DNA of 64,000 bases from positions 248,001-312,000 of the forward strand of contig JAIUPT010000042.1 in the NCBI GenBank assembly GCA_022315425.1. Direction: 5' to 3'. The position numbers and the translations under genes were made by a program. The DNA is from Pseudevernia furfuracea (lineage: Eukaryota; Ascomycota; Lecanoromycetes; Lecanorales; Parmeliaceae). How positions within the stretch are numbered: position 1 is the stretch's first letter; each line of letters opens with the position of its first letter. A model generated the notes under the pieces. That model was not told the DNA's origin. It saw only the letters and a list, made by a program, of their open reading frames with translations, and searched no databases. Of the stretch, positions 1-11,045 are shown piece after piece.

Positions 1-1
1 A

Positions 2-1453
2 ACGCAACCGCAACCTCAACCTCAATCTCAACCTCAACTGCAACCACAAAGAGCTTTCAATGCGGCACACCTGACCCATCAATTTGAACAGCTTTTGAGG
101 ACACAGCGATTAAATACTCTTACTGCACAATCGCGATCACGGTCTGGCTCACCAGGACCTGGAAGACAAGCTTCTACATCGTCACGACCGTCCTCACAGC
201 ATGCGCCCCGACATCCCTCAGATAGCTCGCAGATTCCATCGTCATATCCATCACTACGGAATCTCCCCAAGATGGCCTCGCCACCCCAAGACGCAGCTTC
301 ACTGAAGTTCCGCAACTTACTCATCACACTATCGGTCAACCCTACTAAATACGAAAATCCTGGTCTGCTGGACGAGGCATTGGCGGTCATCCCACTGGAT
401 CAAATATATAGCGAAGCGGAAGACGAGAGTCAATTACTTCAAGCTCAAGCAGCCAGTATTGGCCCTAATGCAAAGCCGGAATGGGGGTACCAGGACTGCG
501 TTATCCGAGCTCTTCTAAAGTAGGTTTGCTCCATACCCGTTGCCAGTCCACGGTCTAACCTTTTCGTTTCAGATGGTTCAAGCGTAGCTTCTTCAAATTC
601 GTCAACAACCCTCCATGTACTGTCTGTGGATCACCTACACGAGCGAATGGGTTCGCCCCTCCCACGCCTGACGAAGCTGCGCGAGGAGCCGCCAAGGTGG
701 AGTCATATCGCTGTTCAAGTACTGAATGTAGCGCGCTGGAAAGGTTTCCTCGATTCGGTGATGTGTGGGCGCTGTTACAATCGAGAAGAGGGCGATGCGG
801 GGAATGGGCCAACTGCTTCAGCATGCTCTGCCGTGCTGTCGGAGGCCGCGTGAGGTGGGTGTGGAATGCTGAAGACCATGTATGGACAGAGGTGTACTCG
901 GAACAGCAAAGGCGGTGGATCCATGTCGATGCGTGCGAGGAAGCTTGGGATAATCCTCGGCTGTACTCAGAAGGTAAGTCCCATGCCGTTGCGCGATTCG
1001 TCGAGCCAAGGCTGATTGCGATTATCAGGCTGGGGCAAGAAGCTGTCTTACTGCATTGCCTTCTCCATCGACGGCGCTACAGACGTGACCCGTCGCTACG
1101 TGCGCAACGCGGCAAGTCACGGAACAGAGCGTAATAGATGTCCCGAAGAAGTCCTCATGTTCATCACCAGCGAGATCAAACGGATGCGAAGAGAGTCCAT
1201 GCTCAAAGACGAGCGGAAGCGACTCCTCATCGAAGACGAAAGAGAAGAGAGAGAGCTTCGGGGATTTGTTGTGCACGCACTTGCCGCCGAAATTGGCAAG
1301 ATGCTACCAACGGGTCGAAATGGAGGGGGCGAAGAGATCAAAGTTCCTGAGCACGCTGCAAGGAGGAGTGGAGCTCAGGCCTGGAGAGAGGCAAGAGGAG
1401 AGAACGGTGGGGACGATACTGGACGAGATCGACCACCAAGGGAAGGTCACTAA
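2..1453 (+). CDS. PNG1: Peptide:N-glycanase (PNG1), 5' end outside window
   Basis: Cytosolic peptide-N4-(N-acetyl-glucosaminyl)asparagine amidase, which strips N-glycans from misfolded glycoproteins exported from the ER. The open frame runs in from the window edge through a Pro-Gln repeat. Three exons fit: 2-519, 573-973 and 1029-1453, with introns 520-572 and 974-1028. The transglutaminase-like core is clear: a zinc-type CTVC pair (616-627), the catalytic Cys in RCGEWANCF (codon 796-798), the His in AEDHVW (877-879) and the Asp in HVDACEEAW (928-930). All three catalytic residues are present. The C-terminal part is charged and helical (SEIKRMRRESMLKDERKR), as usual for fungal PNG1. The first residues are missing, so total length is unknown. 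Identification is firm; the exact intron borders are my inference from frame and GT-AG signals. Confidence 0.9.
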
Positions 1454-2278
1454 ATGGCAACCTTGCCGGCTTTCGGTACCCTATTGGACATGCGGATTAC
1501 GCCAGTCCAGGGGTCTGACCCTGCAAGACGTTCCCGTGGGATTCCGTTCCTGCATATGCAATACAAAGCGCACTAGCTACGTGAAATACTCGCTTGGGAT
1601 TGAGGTACTTCGAGCATGGAGTCTACGTTTATTGCTGCACAGCGACGGCGTCCTGGACACTTACCATCTACCACTGACATTCGCTTTTACTTGCTTTGTG
1701 TACATGGTCTCGGTCGGTCTATCATTTTGCTGCAAGGGGTTTTTCGGATGTCCGGCATCGACCGGTCTGGAGTTCATCTACGATATCTGGCATGGCAATA
1801 TGAGGCGTATAATATTGGGGGATACTCAAAACGGCTTGATGCCATGAGCACGGGTGCGATGTGTATATGGTATATTGAATGAATCCTCACTATATATTTC
1901 CAGAACGCTCTGTCATTTATCTTGACATGTACCTTGCAGCCTTGTCTCCTACCCGCGTTTCCTGAAACACATCTAATCCCGTCACACCTTTTTTCGTTCT
2001 TCCTCTCATCCCACGAATCAACTCGGAAGCAAGCGCAAGGAAGCATTTCGCCTGAACTTACTCCCCTCCATACGATCCAAGCCCCTGACGACCAATCTCC
2101 GCAAATCTGATCCCCGGCCGATTTGTCACCAAGGCATAGATAGAGTAAGCGTCTCCAGGCTCCGGGAGTGACAAAACATATCTACAGCCGGCCTGGGTGT
2201 AGAGTAACTCTGTGTCTCTTTCATAGCATCGCGGATCGAGAAATCAGGGAGGTGTTTGTGAGTTGTTATGTTCTCATC
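1454..2278. other. Intergenic, no gene seen
   Basis: Between PNG1 and the F-box relic. Several short open frames exist on both strands, but none shows a recognisable motif, a plausible splice partner or a good start. A few pyrimidine-rich stretches lie near 1980-2110. Confidence 0.5.
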
Positions 2279-3691
2279 TCATTTGTCCTTTGTCGACGTC
2301 GCCTTCTTCGCCTTCTTCGCCTTCGCCTTCGCCTTCCTCTTCTTCAGGTTGGGCAGACGCGTATCTCTGCCCTCGTACATCTCCTTTCCGGCCCAGGGGG
2401 CCAGAGTGGATCCAGACGCCGCGTCCCGAGCTCTACCCAGGTCGTGCAGATGAAGTTCTTCGAGTGAGGGTGGTAGCGCATCAGCGAACCTAGACCGTAG
2501 CGGTCCGCCATGATCAGTCCAGTACGTACGGTCCAGTTCCAGCTTCTTCGGAACCTCGAAAGCTGCGGAAGCTGCCCATGTGAGTCGCCTTCTATAGTAC
2601 TCCTTATCCGTAGATCTGAGGATCAGGATATTGAGGGGGAGTGTTTGGCATGGACAGCGAGAGCAGCATGTGGATCCAGAACGGTTCAAGGTTGAGAACA
2701 TTCCCATGGCTGACAGTCTTCAATCCTTTCGAACCTTGAATAAGCTCAAAGAGCTCCTTGGGGTCCGTAGGATTGTGGCCGCGGAACCCACACTTGACCG
2801 TCAAGGTTTCCACATTCGGACTTTGAGCGTGTGAATCGATGTGTAACAGGGATCTTTGACGGGGACCCCAATGCTCAGACCGTGAATGTGTCTTATGCAA
2901 GGTGGTGTAGCGAAGGCTTTCGCGAGCAGTGAGTCTTTAATGTTGTCGGTCCGGACGTGTAGGAGTTTCACTGCAACGAGCCGTGTGAGTGGTTCTAGAT
3001 CTGTGACCCCTGCTTCCGAGATCCACCGTAGAGTGGGAAAGAAGTGGAAATCATCATTCATCTCCTCAACGACTAAACAGTTAAGATTGATGGGGAGCAG
3101 GAGTAGGAGCGCAATGATAGGATCTTGGTGTCCGTTTTTTGATTCTCACGATCACACACTCGACGAGGTTGAAATCGCGTTCAGCTCTCCTAACCGCTCG
3201 CTCGAATAGTTCCATGTCTTTTTTCGCGTAAGGTGTGTGGCGGTATGAACGCCCCTCTTCTCTAGCTTCTGGATCGAATGCGATGGGTGTGTTGACTCCC
3301 TCTTCTTCATTATCTCAACCGTCACGCCAACTAGTGATGACTAGCTTCTTGACATAGCTATACAACTTGTTAGTCATTTGAAAGGTACGTAGTGTGTTTT
3401 TGAAAATGCACTACTTATGTAGTATACATGCAGCGCAACACGAGAGTTCATCTTGATTGCTTTGAGCAATCCTGCAGCAGAAATCCTCGAATCTTGACCC
3501 CTGGTGCCCCCGTTGTTGAAAGTTGAGAAGGCGTGTTTTAGCGTGCGATGCTCCCGTACGAGTAGGACTTGACCCGACAGGGCGTAGATCTTCTTTGACG
3601 ACGAGGCAAAGCTCTTGATATCTTCTGCCTGCAGTACACGCCGCCATATCTCAAGAATAGCCTCATTTGGAAGACCGGAAAAGGTCGCCAT
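2279..3691 (-). pseudogene. F-box protein pseudogene
   Basis: The N-terminal F-box is plain from the ATG at 3691 (LPNEAILEIWRRVLQ...SSKKIYAL), which normally links a substrate receptor to a Skp1-cullin ubiquitin ligase. Downstream, the same protein continues in pieces that jump frame: EGVNTPIAFDPEARE and DMELFERAVRRAERDF (about 3310-3150), then EPLTRLVAVKLLHVRT (about 3000-2940), then NVETLTVKC and GSKGLKTVSHGNVLNL (about 2810-2690), then LNILILRSTDKEYYRRRL and LPPSLEELHLHDLG (about 2640-2440). Stops and frame changes occur within a few bases of each junction, without GT-AG borders that would repair them. The pieces read like the leucine-rich-like tail of one fungal F-box protein. I call it a pseudogene; serial sequencing indels are the alternative. 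Confidence 0.7.
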
Positions 3692-3702
3692 GGTAAGAAT
3701 AT

Positions 3703-4407
3703 TCACTCTGCTGCTGATAGATGAAGGGATGTTCGTGCTTCATTATCTGCTTGAAACTCTAAGCTTTCGCCTGCATTACTCCCATCATCTGTCTCGAGTA
3801 GCCGCTTCCTCAAAATCTCCTTAGTCTCCACAAACTCCAGATAAACACTATCACACCGCCCAACATCGGTCTCGAACGTAGTCTTCTCCCTACGTGTTTC
3901 TACAAAGCCGAACCTAGTCAGCACCTTGATGCAACCCTCATTCCTCGGATCCACATCTGCAAACACTTTGTTCACTCCCTGTTCCCAGAATATTGGAATT
4001 AGAGTCGTCAATATCTCGCTCATGCAACCCTTCGACCAATCATCGCGGTGGAGCATGAATTCAACCTCGCCTGTCGCTTCGTCCCAGATACCTGCTGTGC
4101 CTATGACCTTTTCTTTGCTGAGAGCGGTGGAAGGAGGGTCGAGGGTAGGGAGCACGATGACGAATTCGATATCTCCGTTAGTTGACGAAGCTATCGTGGC
4201 TTGGAGGTACTCGTTCGTTTCGTCGATGGAGGTATGAGTGGGCCAAGCCCAATATCGCATTACGTCGCAGCTGCTGAAAAGCTCATGGAAGTCGGCGAGA
4301 TCACTGTTGCGGGCCTCGCGTAGCTGGAGGTGTTGGGTTCTGATGCTTTGGCTTTTAGTGCTTTCGTATTCAATGCTACTATGTGTCGAACGGCATATTC
4401 TAGCCAT
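3703..4407 (-). CDS. GNAT N-acetyltransferase (RimJ/RimL-like)
   Basis: Single-exon gene of 234 residues starting at an ATG (4407). It transfers acetyl groups from acetyl-CoA to an amine; the substrate cannot be told. The sequence has the RimJ/RimL layout: a start strand LQLREARNSDLADFHELF, the middle strand with KVIGTAGIWDEATGEVEFML, the acetyl-CoA binding helix region DDWSKGCMSEILTTLI, and the closing motif VDPRNEGCIKVLTRFGFVE. The pyrophosphate loop usually reads Q/RxxGxG/A; here it is weak (RDDWSKGCM), so the cofactor site is somewhat divergent. The C-terminal tail after residue 200 is acidic and likely disordered. Its stop lies only 11 bp before the ATG of the F-box relic on the same strand. 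Confidence 0.8.
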   Translation of the reverse strand: MARICRSTHSSIEYESTKSQSIRTQHLQLREARNSDLADFHELFSSCDVMRYWAWPTHTSIDETNEYLQATIASSTNGDIEFVIVLPTLDPPSTALSKEKVIGTAGIWDEATGEVEFMLHRDDWSKGCMSEILTTLIPIFWEQGVNKVFADVDPRNEGCIKVLTRFGFVETRREKTTFETDVGRCDSVYLEFVETKEILRKRLLETDDGSNAGESLEFQADNEARTSLHLSAAE

Positions 4408-4828
4408 AGCGGAGAGGCGATTTGAAGAAATAAGAACCCGAGGCGCGCTGGTGGTCCTGGGAACATAGCACGATAGCTCTGTGGCTCTTTGTTATTGAAG
4501 GTTTTATGACACAGAGAAGTCCGGGACAATGTGTGGCTAGTATGGCAATAGCGGACTTTCTGTCAACACAGCTGTAGGGTCAACACCATAAATTCGGGCG
4601 CTAAGAGAATTTCCAACCTCCTCATTTTGTAGACACAGTCAAAGTGACGCCGCAGCTCCATTTCTTTCTTTTCACTCACATAACTCTCTCTTTCCCACCA
4701 CATCCACACAACATCAACAGACTTAGATCAAATCATTATCAACTACCCACAACCCTCCTTACAAAACATCACAAATCTTTCAAACCCTCTCAACACACAT
4801 CTCTTCCTTACTACGATCCTTAGACACC
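4408..4828. promoter_or_regulatory. Divergent promoter region (GNAT / USP)
   Basis: This 421-bp gap separates two divergently oriented genes and so must hold both promoters. The stretch 4680-4825, just before the USP start, is pyrimidine- and A-rich (CATCACAAATC..., TCTCAACACACATC), typical of fungal 5' leaders. No clear TATA box was seen. Confidence 0.4.
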
Positions 4829-7499
4829 ATGCCAGGTCCGGAACAGCGAAAAATGGAGAAGGAGGCTAAGAGGCAAGAACTTTTGGAGCATCTGAGACAG
4901 ACCCGAAAGCAGGGGGGGAGATCTAAGCCCCAGGTATGCATTCAAACAATAACGTCATGCCCTGCCATATGCTGAGAGACTCATCAACAGACGTCTGTGA
5001 AGACGAACAAGGACAACACGTCCACAAATGCGGGGTTTCGTACCCCTCCCCCAGTACATTTCAACACCGGCCACGTCTTGCAGATAAATAGAGAGGGCAA
5101 GGTAAGTTCCTTCCACTGATCGAGTAACGATGCGTCTTGCTGAACACAAGTAGATGCATATATATAAAGATCATTCCAGCTCAGCCTTCTCGAAGCGGAA
5201 GGCTGAGAACATTGGCGACACTTCTGAATCCGAGCAGGAGGACAAGCCTATATACGGCCGTCAGACCAAGAAAGCCAAGCCCACATGTGGCTATGTCTCA
5301 GGCACAGGTGGACCCTATGGGGGCACCGCGAGGGATAACCAGATTCCTCCGCCACCTGGACCTGCTCGTGCACTTGGAACAAAGTCCACGAATGCGCTAC
5401 TAAAGAATCGTGAAAAACTTGCGAAGCAAGACACCAAGAATCTGAACCGCAATGCTCCGAAGCCTAAGGGGCCCTATGCTGTAGGTGACTCAAGCCCCTG
5501 CCATGTTCCGTTGACTAACACTGTCGGCGTACAAGGGACCGAGCCGACCAACTCAGAGTCGACCAACCCAGAACCATCCCAAAGTGGTGGAGCCAGAAGC
5601 GATGGGCGGGGTCGTTGCCGGCCCTCTTAAGCAGACTAAGAGAGACACACCCAAAGTGGCAGAGCTAGACACCTTGGAAGGTGTCAAACATGGATCTCTG
5701 CAGGCATCGAAGAGGAAACCGGAACACGACCTTGGAAATGAAATCACGAAGAAACCCAAACTTGGTCCCACTACTGTCCCACCAGCCCGAAAGCGGGGAG
5801 GTTTTTTCAACAGTATCCAGCTGCCAGGTCATACGGCCGCCCCACCTACCGTGAGTATTGCCCGCACCGCAATGTCTTCCTAGCTAATCCATATTCAGAA
5901 TATTAAGGTTGTTCAAGAGATCATTAGGAGACCTGTTGCTCCTAAAGCTCGCAAGTCGCTCGAGACCGAAGAAGGCGTGCCTGGTCCTAGCATAGCTAAA
6001 GCCAACAATTTGACACCGCCGAGGACAGCCGGGAGGAATGGAGAGTCTCCAATGATGAAGAAAGCCGAATCAGGAGCTTCGTCGAAGAAGAGGCCAATAG
6101 AAGATGCTACGGAGAATGAGACGTCAAAGAAGACGAAGGTATGCCACCCTCAAGTCAGCTAAATCCTTGGGCTAAAACATGGTACAAAGTTCTCAGCTCC
6201 AGGGGTTACAGTAGGGAAACCCTCAACTGTTGAAGAAGAGCCAGAAGAGCCGCCAAAAGGGTTGAAGAACCACAACAATGCCTGCTTTGCCAACGCAGGC
6301 TTGCAGGGTCTCCTCGGCGTACCAGAATTGGCTGCTTTCTACGAAAATTTCGCGAGCGGCACCTCGGATGAAATCACGGACATTTTATCCAGAGGTAGTG
6401 ACTTCACGCAAAAGAGAAAGCAGACACGAGAGGTCCTAGACAAGGAACAGCCATTGAAGGATATGTTTGCGGAATTGGAGGATCAAATGTAAGCTTACCG
6501 TCATATAAATGACCCATCTGCTCACACCACTCAGCTCAATTGGCGCATATCTCGGCGAACTTGCCAAAAATTTTCGAGCCAAACCTAGTGTCGGCTCAGT
6601 GTCTCCATTCGTGTTCCTCCAGGCTTGTGGAGTCCTTTTCAAAGATGAGAGTGGTAAGCCATTGAATGGCGACAGTCCTCAGGACACGTCGCAATTTATC
6701 AATGAACTCCTCGTGAGATTACACGAGGAGGAGATGGTAGAGCGTATCAGCAAAGCAGACGCCGAGAAGCCTAGCTTTGTTCAAGACCTCTTCAACGTGC
6801 AGCAGGGTACAAAGGTGAGTCACCATTGCCGCAAAACCACATGGCGTGAGTAGCTGACGGCTCGGAAGCTGGTGTGTAGCAAGTGTCACCTGACTAGGGA
6901 CATTCCAAGTCAGGACATAGCGGACCGCTTTACGATCAGGGTGGTTCTGCCCACAAGTGGATCCACTACTCTTAGCAAGATACTGAACGATACGCGGAGC
7001 TGCCAGTTGATGGATGATCACATCTGCCCATGCTGCAAAGAAAACAACACAACCACGGAGGAGGAGTTTGTGAAAAAGTTGCCAAAGTATTTGATCGTGC
7101 AGGCTTCTCGTGCTCGTTTTCAGGAGGACAATAATGGCAAGTATGTTCGGAATACGGGTAAAGAGCTTAATATCCAGAAGTTCGACACAACGGTCAAATT
7201 CCCTGGAGAGGCTTTTGACCTTTCGCCTCTCGTATGTGGTGTTCAGAGCAGTGAAGGGCATAAGTATGAAGCCTTCTGCACTGTTGCGCACTTGGGCAGC
7301 GGGTAAGAGACTCTCACTTTTGACAGTTGAGCGTGTTTGCTAATTGACTTGTAGGTCTGATGATGGGCACTATGAGGCTTTGAGAAAGATTCGAGGCCGT
7401 TGGTATCGCTGTAACGATGCCGATATTACACTCATCTCTGACAACGCGGTGGCCAGCTTCAATGGGGGTCAGCTTTTCTTCCTCAGAAGAGTGGAGTGA
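4829..7499 (+). CDS. Ubiquitin-specific protease (USP/UCH, peptidase C19)
   Basis: Deubiquitinating cysteine protease. Nine exons close in frame to 751 residues: 4829-4933, 4991-5101, 5154-5480, 5536-5850, 5899-6138, 6190-6488, 6535-6814, 6869-7302, 7355-7499. The N-terminal 370 residues are Lys/Ser/Pro-rich and look disordered, with nuclear-signal-like clusters (SKKRPIED, TSKKTK). The catalytic domain opens with the Cys box LKNHNNACFANAGLQGLL (Cys codon 6283-6285). It carries zinc-type pairs CSKC and CPCC and closes with the His box DDGHYEALRKIRGRWY (His codon 7368-7370) followed by NDADITLI. The Cys and His boxes are intact, so it should be active. Subfamily is uncertain. The exon at 5154 is chosen because the alternative AG at 5149-5150 would start with a stop codon. 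Confidence 0.85.
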
Positions 7500-7550
7500 C
7501 GTCGTAGAATCTTACGTTGAGGACCCCCCCACCTTTCGCGTCAAATCAAC

Positions 7551-7590
7551 AATCAACAATCAACAATCGACAATCGACAATGATCCATCA
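7551..7590 (+). repeat. Short heptad-like repeat before the helicase start
   Basis: The units TCAACAA / TCGACAA recur about five times in tandem, ending just before the ATG at 7594. It lies in the 94-bp space between the USP stop and the Srs2-type start and is probably 5' leader of the helicase mRNA. Confidence 0.6.
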
Positions 7591-7593
7591 CCC

Positions 7594-10500
7594 ATGGATC
7601 TTGTTCTTCGAGGACTCAATGAACCACAACAAGATGCAGTTACTTCGGTGTACAATGTCTTGCAAATCCTGGCTCCGCCTGGAAGCGGCAAAACGAAGAC
7701 CCTCACATCACGGGTTGCTTACCTTCTTCAACACCACCGATACAAACCATGGGACATCATTTGTCTCACATTCACTGTCAAGAGTTCGCGGGAGATGATG
7801 GAGAGAATTGCCAAACTCCTTGGTAGTGACACCGCAAGGCGATTGATCCTGGGTACATTCCACTCAGTATGCCGCCGATATCTCGTCACCTACGGCCATC
7901 TCATTGGCCTTCACAAAGGATTCGGTATTGCCGATAGCTCGGACACCACGGCGATAATCAAGAGGATTATCAAACGACTAGGGCTAAATCTTGATGCGAA
8001 AAAGGCCCAGTCACGAATCTCGAGCTCTAAATCTAAGGGTCTAAAAGGACCAGACCCGCAAAGTGGAAGAAACGAAGGGGAATTGGCCCAAAAACTAGCA
8101 CAGAAGAAGAATGTGGAACAGCAGGATTTTACTGCTGTCTTCGAGGCATACCAGAGTCAACTGGCCAAATCCAATCTACTCGACTACGATGATCTCTTGT
8201 TGAGATGCGTGGACCTCCTCCGCCAACATCCAACATGCGTCTCGAATATAGAGGTGGTGTTGATCGACGAGTTCCAGGATACAAACGTGGTCCAATTCGA
8301 CTTGATGAGGCTATTCGCTGCGAAGAATAAGAGGGTCACTACAGTCGGTGATCCAGATCAGAGCATATACGGATGGAGGTCCGCGGAGATCAAGAACCTA
8401 GAGAGAATGCAACAGCAATACCCTGGTATGCTTACAATCCACCTCAAAGACAATTATCGATCTTCAGGAGCAATACTCCTGGCCGCGGACGAAGTAATAC
8501 AACAAGACGCGTCGCGGCCTAGCAAATCTCTACTGCCCACACACTGCCCAGGCACTATGCCCGTGCTGCGAAGACTACCAACCGCCGAAATTGAGGCTTT
8601 ATGGATCGTCTCCGAGTTGCAAAGGACGGTTGGAATGACGGGTCGTCTTCTTACATACTCTGACTTCGCGATTCTCCTTCGCTCTGCTTCCCTATCTCGC
8701 CAGGTCGAATCAGCCATGGGCAGAGCTGGTATACCCTATCGTATGGTAGGAGGCAAGAAGTTCTTCGATCGTCTAGAAGTCAAAATTCTTCTCGACTACC
8801 TACGGGTGGTCAGTCAGCTGAACAACAACGATGCAGTTTCTCGCATCATCAACGTACCAGCACGTGGCTTGGGTGCAACGACCGTGAAAGGGCTGCTAGA
8901 AGAGGCCGAGACTCGAAAAGTAGGCCTCTGGACACTGCTTCGAAATTCTACACAAACAACTACCAGGACGAAATTGTCTAAAGCAGCGGAGAAAGGACTG
9001 GGCTCCTTTATCGACCTCATCCTGACTTGCAGAGACAAGTTCTTGGGTGCGAGCAATCCTGAATCGCCTGAGACCGTTCTGGGGTACATACTTGATAAGC
9101 TCGATTTCCAAAACTACTTGAAAAAGAGCCATGCGGATGATCATGAAGCTCGTTGGGCAAACGTCGAAGAGCTTATTGCGCAAGCGTCAGAATATACGGT
9201 CTACGATCCAAATGATTGGAAAAAAGACGATGACCTGCCCAACATCGACGGCTTGGCACAATCCCGAGGCAATGCAGCAGAAGAAGCATTGGCAAAGTTT
9301 CTAGCCAACGTTGCGCTTGCATCGGAGCTTCAGAAAGAAGAGGAAGACATGGAAGGGAAGGGCGCTCCGCTGTCACAGGTCACAATTTCCACCATACATG
9401 CTGCGAAAGGCCTAGAGTGGCCTGTAGTCTTTGTGCCATCAGCGTACGAGGGTTGCATACCGCATTCAAGAGCAGAAGATACGGATGAAGAACGAAGGCT
9501 ACTGTACGTTGCAATGACCCGAGCCCAGGCTTTGCTCTACATTAGCTGTCCAACGAAGAACTCACAAAGAGAAGAAACAGTTCTGTCACCATTCCTTTCA
9601 ACGAAGCCAGTAGGAAACCTCCTGGCTTGCCAAGGCCCAACGATGAACAGCAGTACTGTCAATGACATTGCACGAATATTACGGAGGGACAGTCCAACTC
9701 AAGCCCAAATCTCTGAGGCTTGTGAGACACTGGAAAGCATACACGATAATCTATGGCCTCTCACTGGGGAAGAAGAGGTCAAGGCTGTCCGCGCCAAATG
9801 GAGCAAATGGGACCCCAGCGAATCCTCTGAGCATTCATCGAAGCGAAGGAGGGTGCAGGACAGCGAAGGCAGTGGCGCCGGAGGGATGACAGGCTGCGTG
9901 AGCTCATATTCGGCTGGACATGTTGGCACTACAACAACAATGCAAAACAGCTCGACCTTTTCTTACAACACGGGCTTCGTCTCAGCAGCGGCGCAGTTAC
10001 AGCATGTCGATGAACAAAAGATAGACATCAGACCAAGTGGAATTGAAAGGCCATCGAAAGTACGTAAGGCAGGAATTGAATCAAACAACAAATCTAGCTT
10101 TGGACAAGAGGGAGGTCAAAGCAATTTGATGGGCTTCTTGGGAATGAAAGCGGGAAAGGACGAGAGAAGCACATCATTCGGGAAAAAACTTGCGGAAGAA
10201 ACGCTAGGAAACTCAGTCGCCCATTGCAGTCATAGCTCTCGTAATGAGACAGTCACAGGTCTCGCCGCCACTACAAAACAGGTCTTGATCGGGGGTTTGG
10301 GCTCGACATCAAGGACACCACATTTACCGATACCTGAAGCACTAGCGACTCACCGACTACAACCTCTTTCGAATACAAATTGGCCGCGCCCGTTATTCCG
10401 TGACGAAGAGCCACGGAGAAAGAAGCCCTATGTATTCCCGTCCAGCTCACCACCGCACATTGAAGAGCTCGTGGAAGCTGCAGAAAGCCGTTGTGAAGAC

Positions 10501-10722
10501 CAATCGCCCTCCAAAATGACGAGTAAGGTGGCAGATAGCGAAGGAGCACCCAGGCACACCGATATTGTTCCCTCCAGGACATTTCACACTACGAGCATTG
10601 CGCAGCTACAGACAGAGGCGCCGCCCAAAAAGACTTTAGGGTTACGCAGAAGCATGAATGGATGGTCGGCGCGTGGCAGTCATGGTTTCTCAGTACCAAA
10701 GATGAATGGATCGAAGCGCTAG
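7594..10722 (+). CDS. SRS2: Srs2-type UvrD/Rep superfamily 1 DNA helicase
   Basis: Single exon, 1042 residues from the ATG at 7594; the open frame extends further upstream but through the USP gene's last exon, so I do not use it. It is a 3'-5' SF1A helicase that in yeast strips Rad51 filaments and limits recombination at forks. All motifs are present: Q motif LNEPQQDAV, motif I APPGSGKTKTLTSR, motif II LIDEFQDTN, motif III VGDPDQSIYGWRSAE, motif V STIHAAKGLEWPVVFVP, motif VI EERRLLYVAMTRA. The C-terminal 350 residues are Ser-rich and disordered, ending in a basic segment (LGLRRSMNGWSARG) that I take to be the fungal Srs2 tail. The family is certain; the Srs2 assignment rather than another UvrD paralogue rests on length and tail. 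Very little space is left for its own promoter. Confidence 0.88.
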   Translation: MDLVLRGLNEPQQDAVTSVYNVLQILAPPGSGKTKTLTSRVAYLLQHHRYKPWDIICLTFTVKSSREMMERIAKLLGSDTARRLILGTFHSVCRRYLVTYGHLIGLHKGFGIADSSDTTAIIKRIIKRLGLNLDAKKAQSRISSSKSKGLKGPDPQSGRNEGELAQKLAQKKNVEQQDFTAVFEAYQSQLAKSNLLDYDDLLLRCVDLLRQHPTCVSNIEVVLIDEFQDTNVVQFDLMRLFAAKNKRVTTVGDPDQSIYGWRSAEIKNLERMQQQYPGMLTIHLKDNYRSSGAILLAADEVIQQDASRPSKSLLPTHCPGTMPVLRRLPTAEIEALWIVSELQRTVGMTGRLLTYSDFAILLRSASLSRQVESAMGRAGIPYRMVGGKKFFDRLEVKILLDYLRVVSQLNNNDAVSRIINVPARGLGATTVKGLLEEAETRKVGLWTLLRNSTQTTTRTKLSKAAEKGLGSFIDLILTCRDKFLGASNPESPETVLGYILDKLDFQNYLKKSHADDHEARWANVEELIAQASEYTVYDPNDWKKDDDLPNIDGLAQSRGNAAEEALAKFLANVALASELQKEEEDMEGKGAPLSQVTISTIHAAKGLEWPVVFVPSAYEGCIPHSRAEDTDEERRLLYVAMTRAQALLYISCPTKNSQREETVLSPFLSTKPVGNLLACQGPTMNSSTVNDIARILRRDSPTQAQISEACETLESIHDNLWPLTGEEEVKAVRAKWSKWDPSESSEHSSKRRRVQDSEGSGAGGMTGCVSSYSAGHVGTTTTMQNSSTFSYNTGFVSAAAQLQHVDEQKIDIRPSGIERPSKVRKAGIESNNKSSFGQEGGQSNLMGFLGMKAGKDERSTSFGKKLAEETLGNSVAHCSHSSRNETVTGLAATTKQVLIGGLGSTSRTPHLPIPEALATHRLQPLSNTNWPRPLFRDEEPRRKKPYVFPSSSPPHIEELVEAAESRCEDQSPSKMTSKVADSEGAPRHTDIVPSRTFHTTSIAQLQTEAPPKKTLGLRRSMNGWSARGSHGFSVPKMNGSKR

Positions 10723-10985
10723 GAAGATTGGTGTCACGGATCGAGAGTGTTCCATGACAAGGAGCAAGAGAAGGAACAACAGGACGCTCGAGCGGAGAAG
10801 TACGTGACTGATTTTGCGGCCGAAGACGATTGCTGCACCTCCAAAATAGCGAGATGTCAAGACTGGAGAAGAATCGTATATTGGTAGGTTGGAAGCCAGA
10901 CGCAGACAATACACCATTCGATTGATGAAGGAAAATTCGGGGGGGAAAGAGGGTAAAGGAAACATGAAAACGAAGCAGGTACAGA

Positions 10986-11045
10986 TGAAGGGAAGGGAAG
11001 GGAAGGGAAGGGAAGGGAAGGAAATGAAAGGGAAAGGGAAAGGGA
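10986..11045 (+). repeat. (GGAAG)n purine microsatellite
   Basis: Roughly seven GGAAG units followed by related GGAAA/GGGAAA units form a 60-nt strand with no pyrimidine except a T near 11025. Such strand-asymmetric tracts can adopt triplex or G-rich structures; here it sits downstream of the helicase gene. Confidence 0.85.

Noticed and set aside
7417..7593. N-terminal extension of the helicase frame
   Set aside because: It overlaps the last USP exon in another frame and has no helicase-type sequence.
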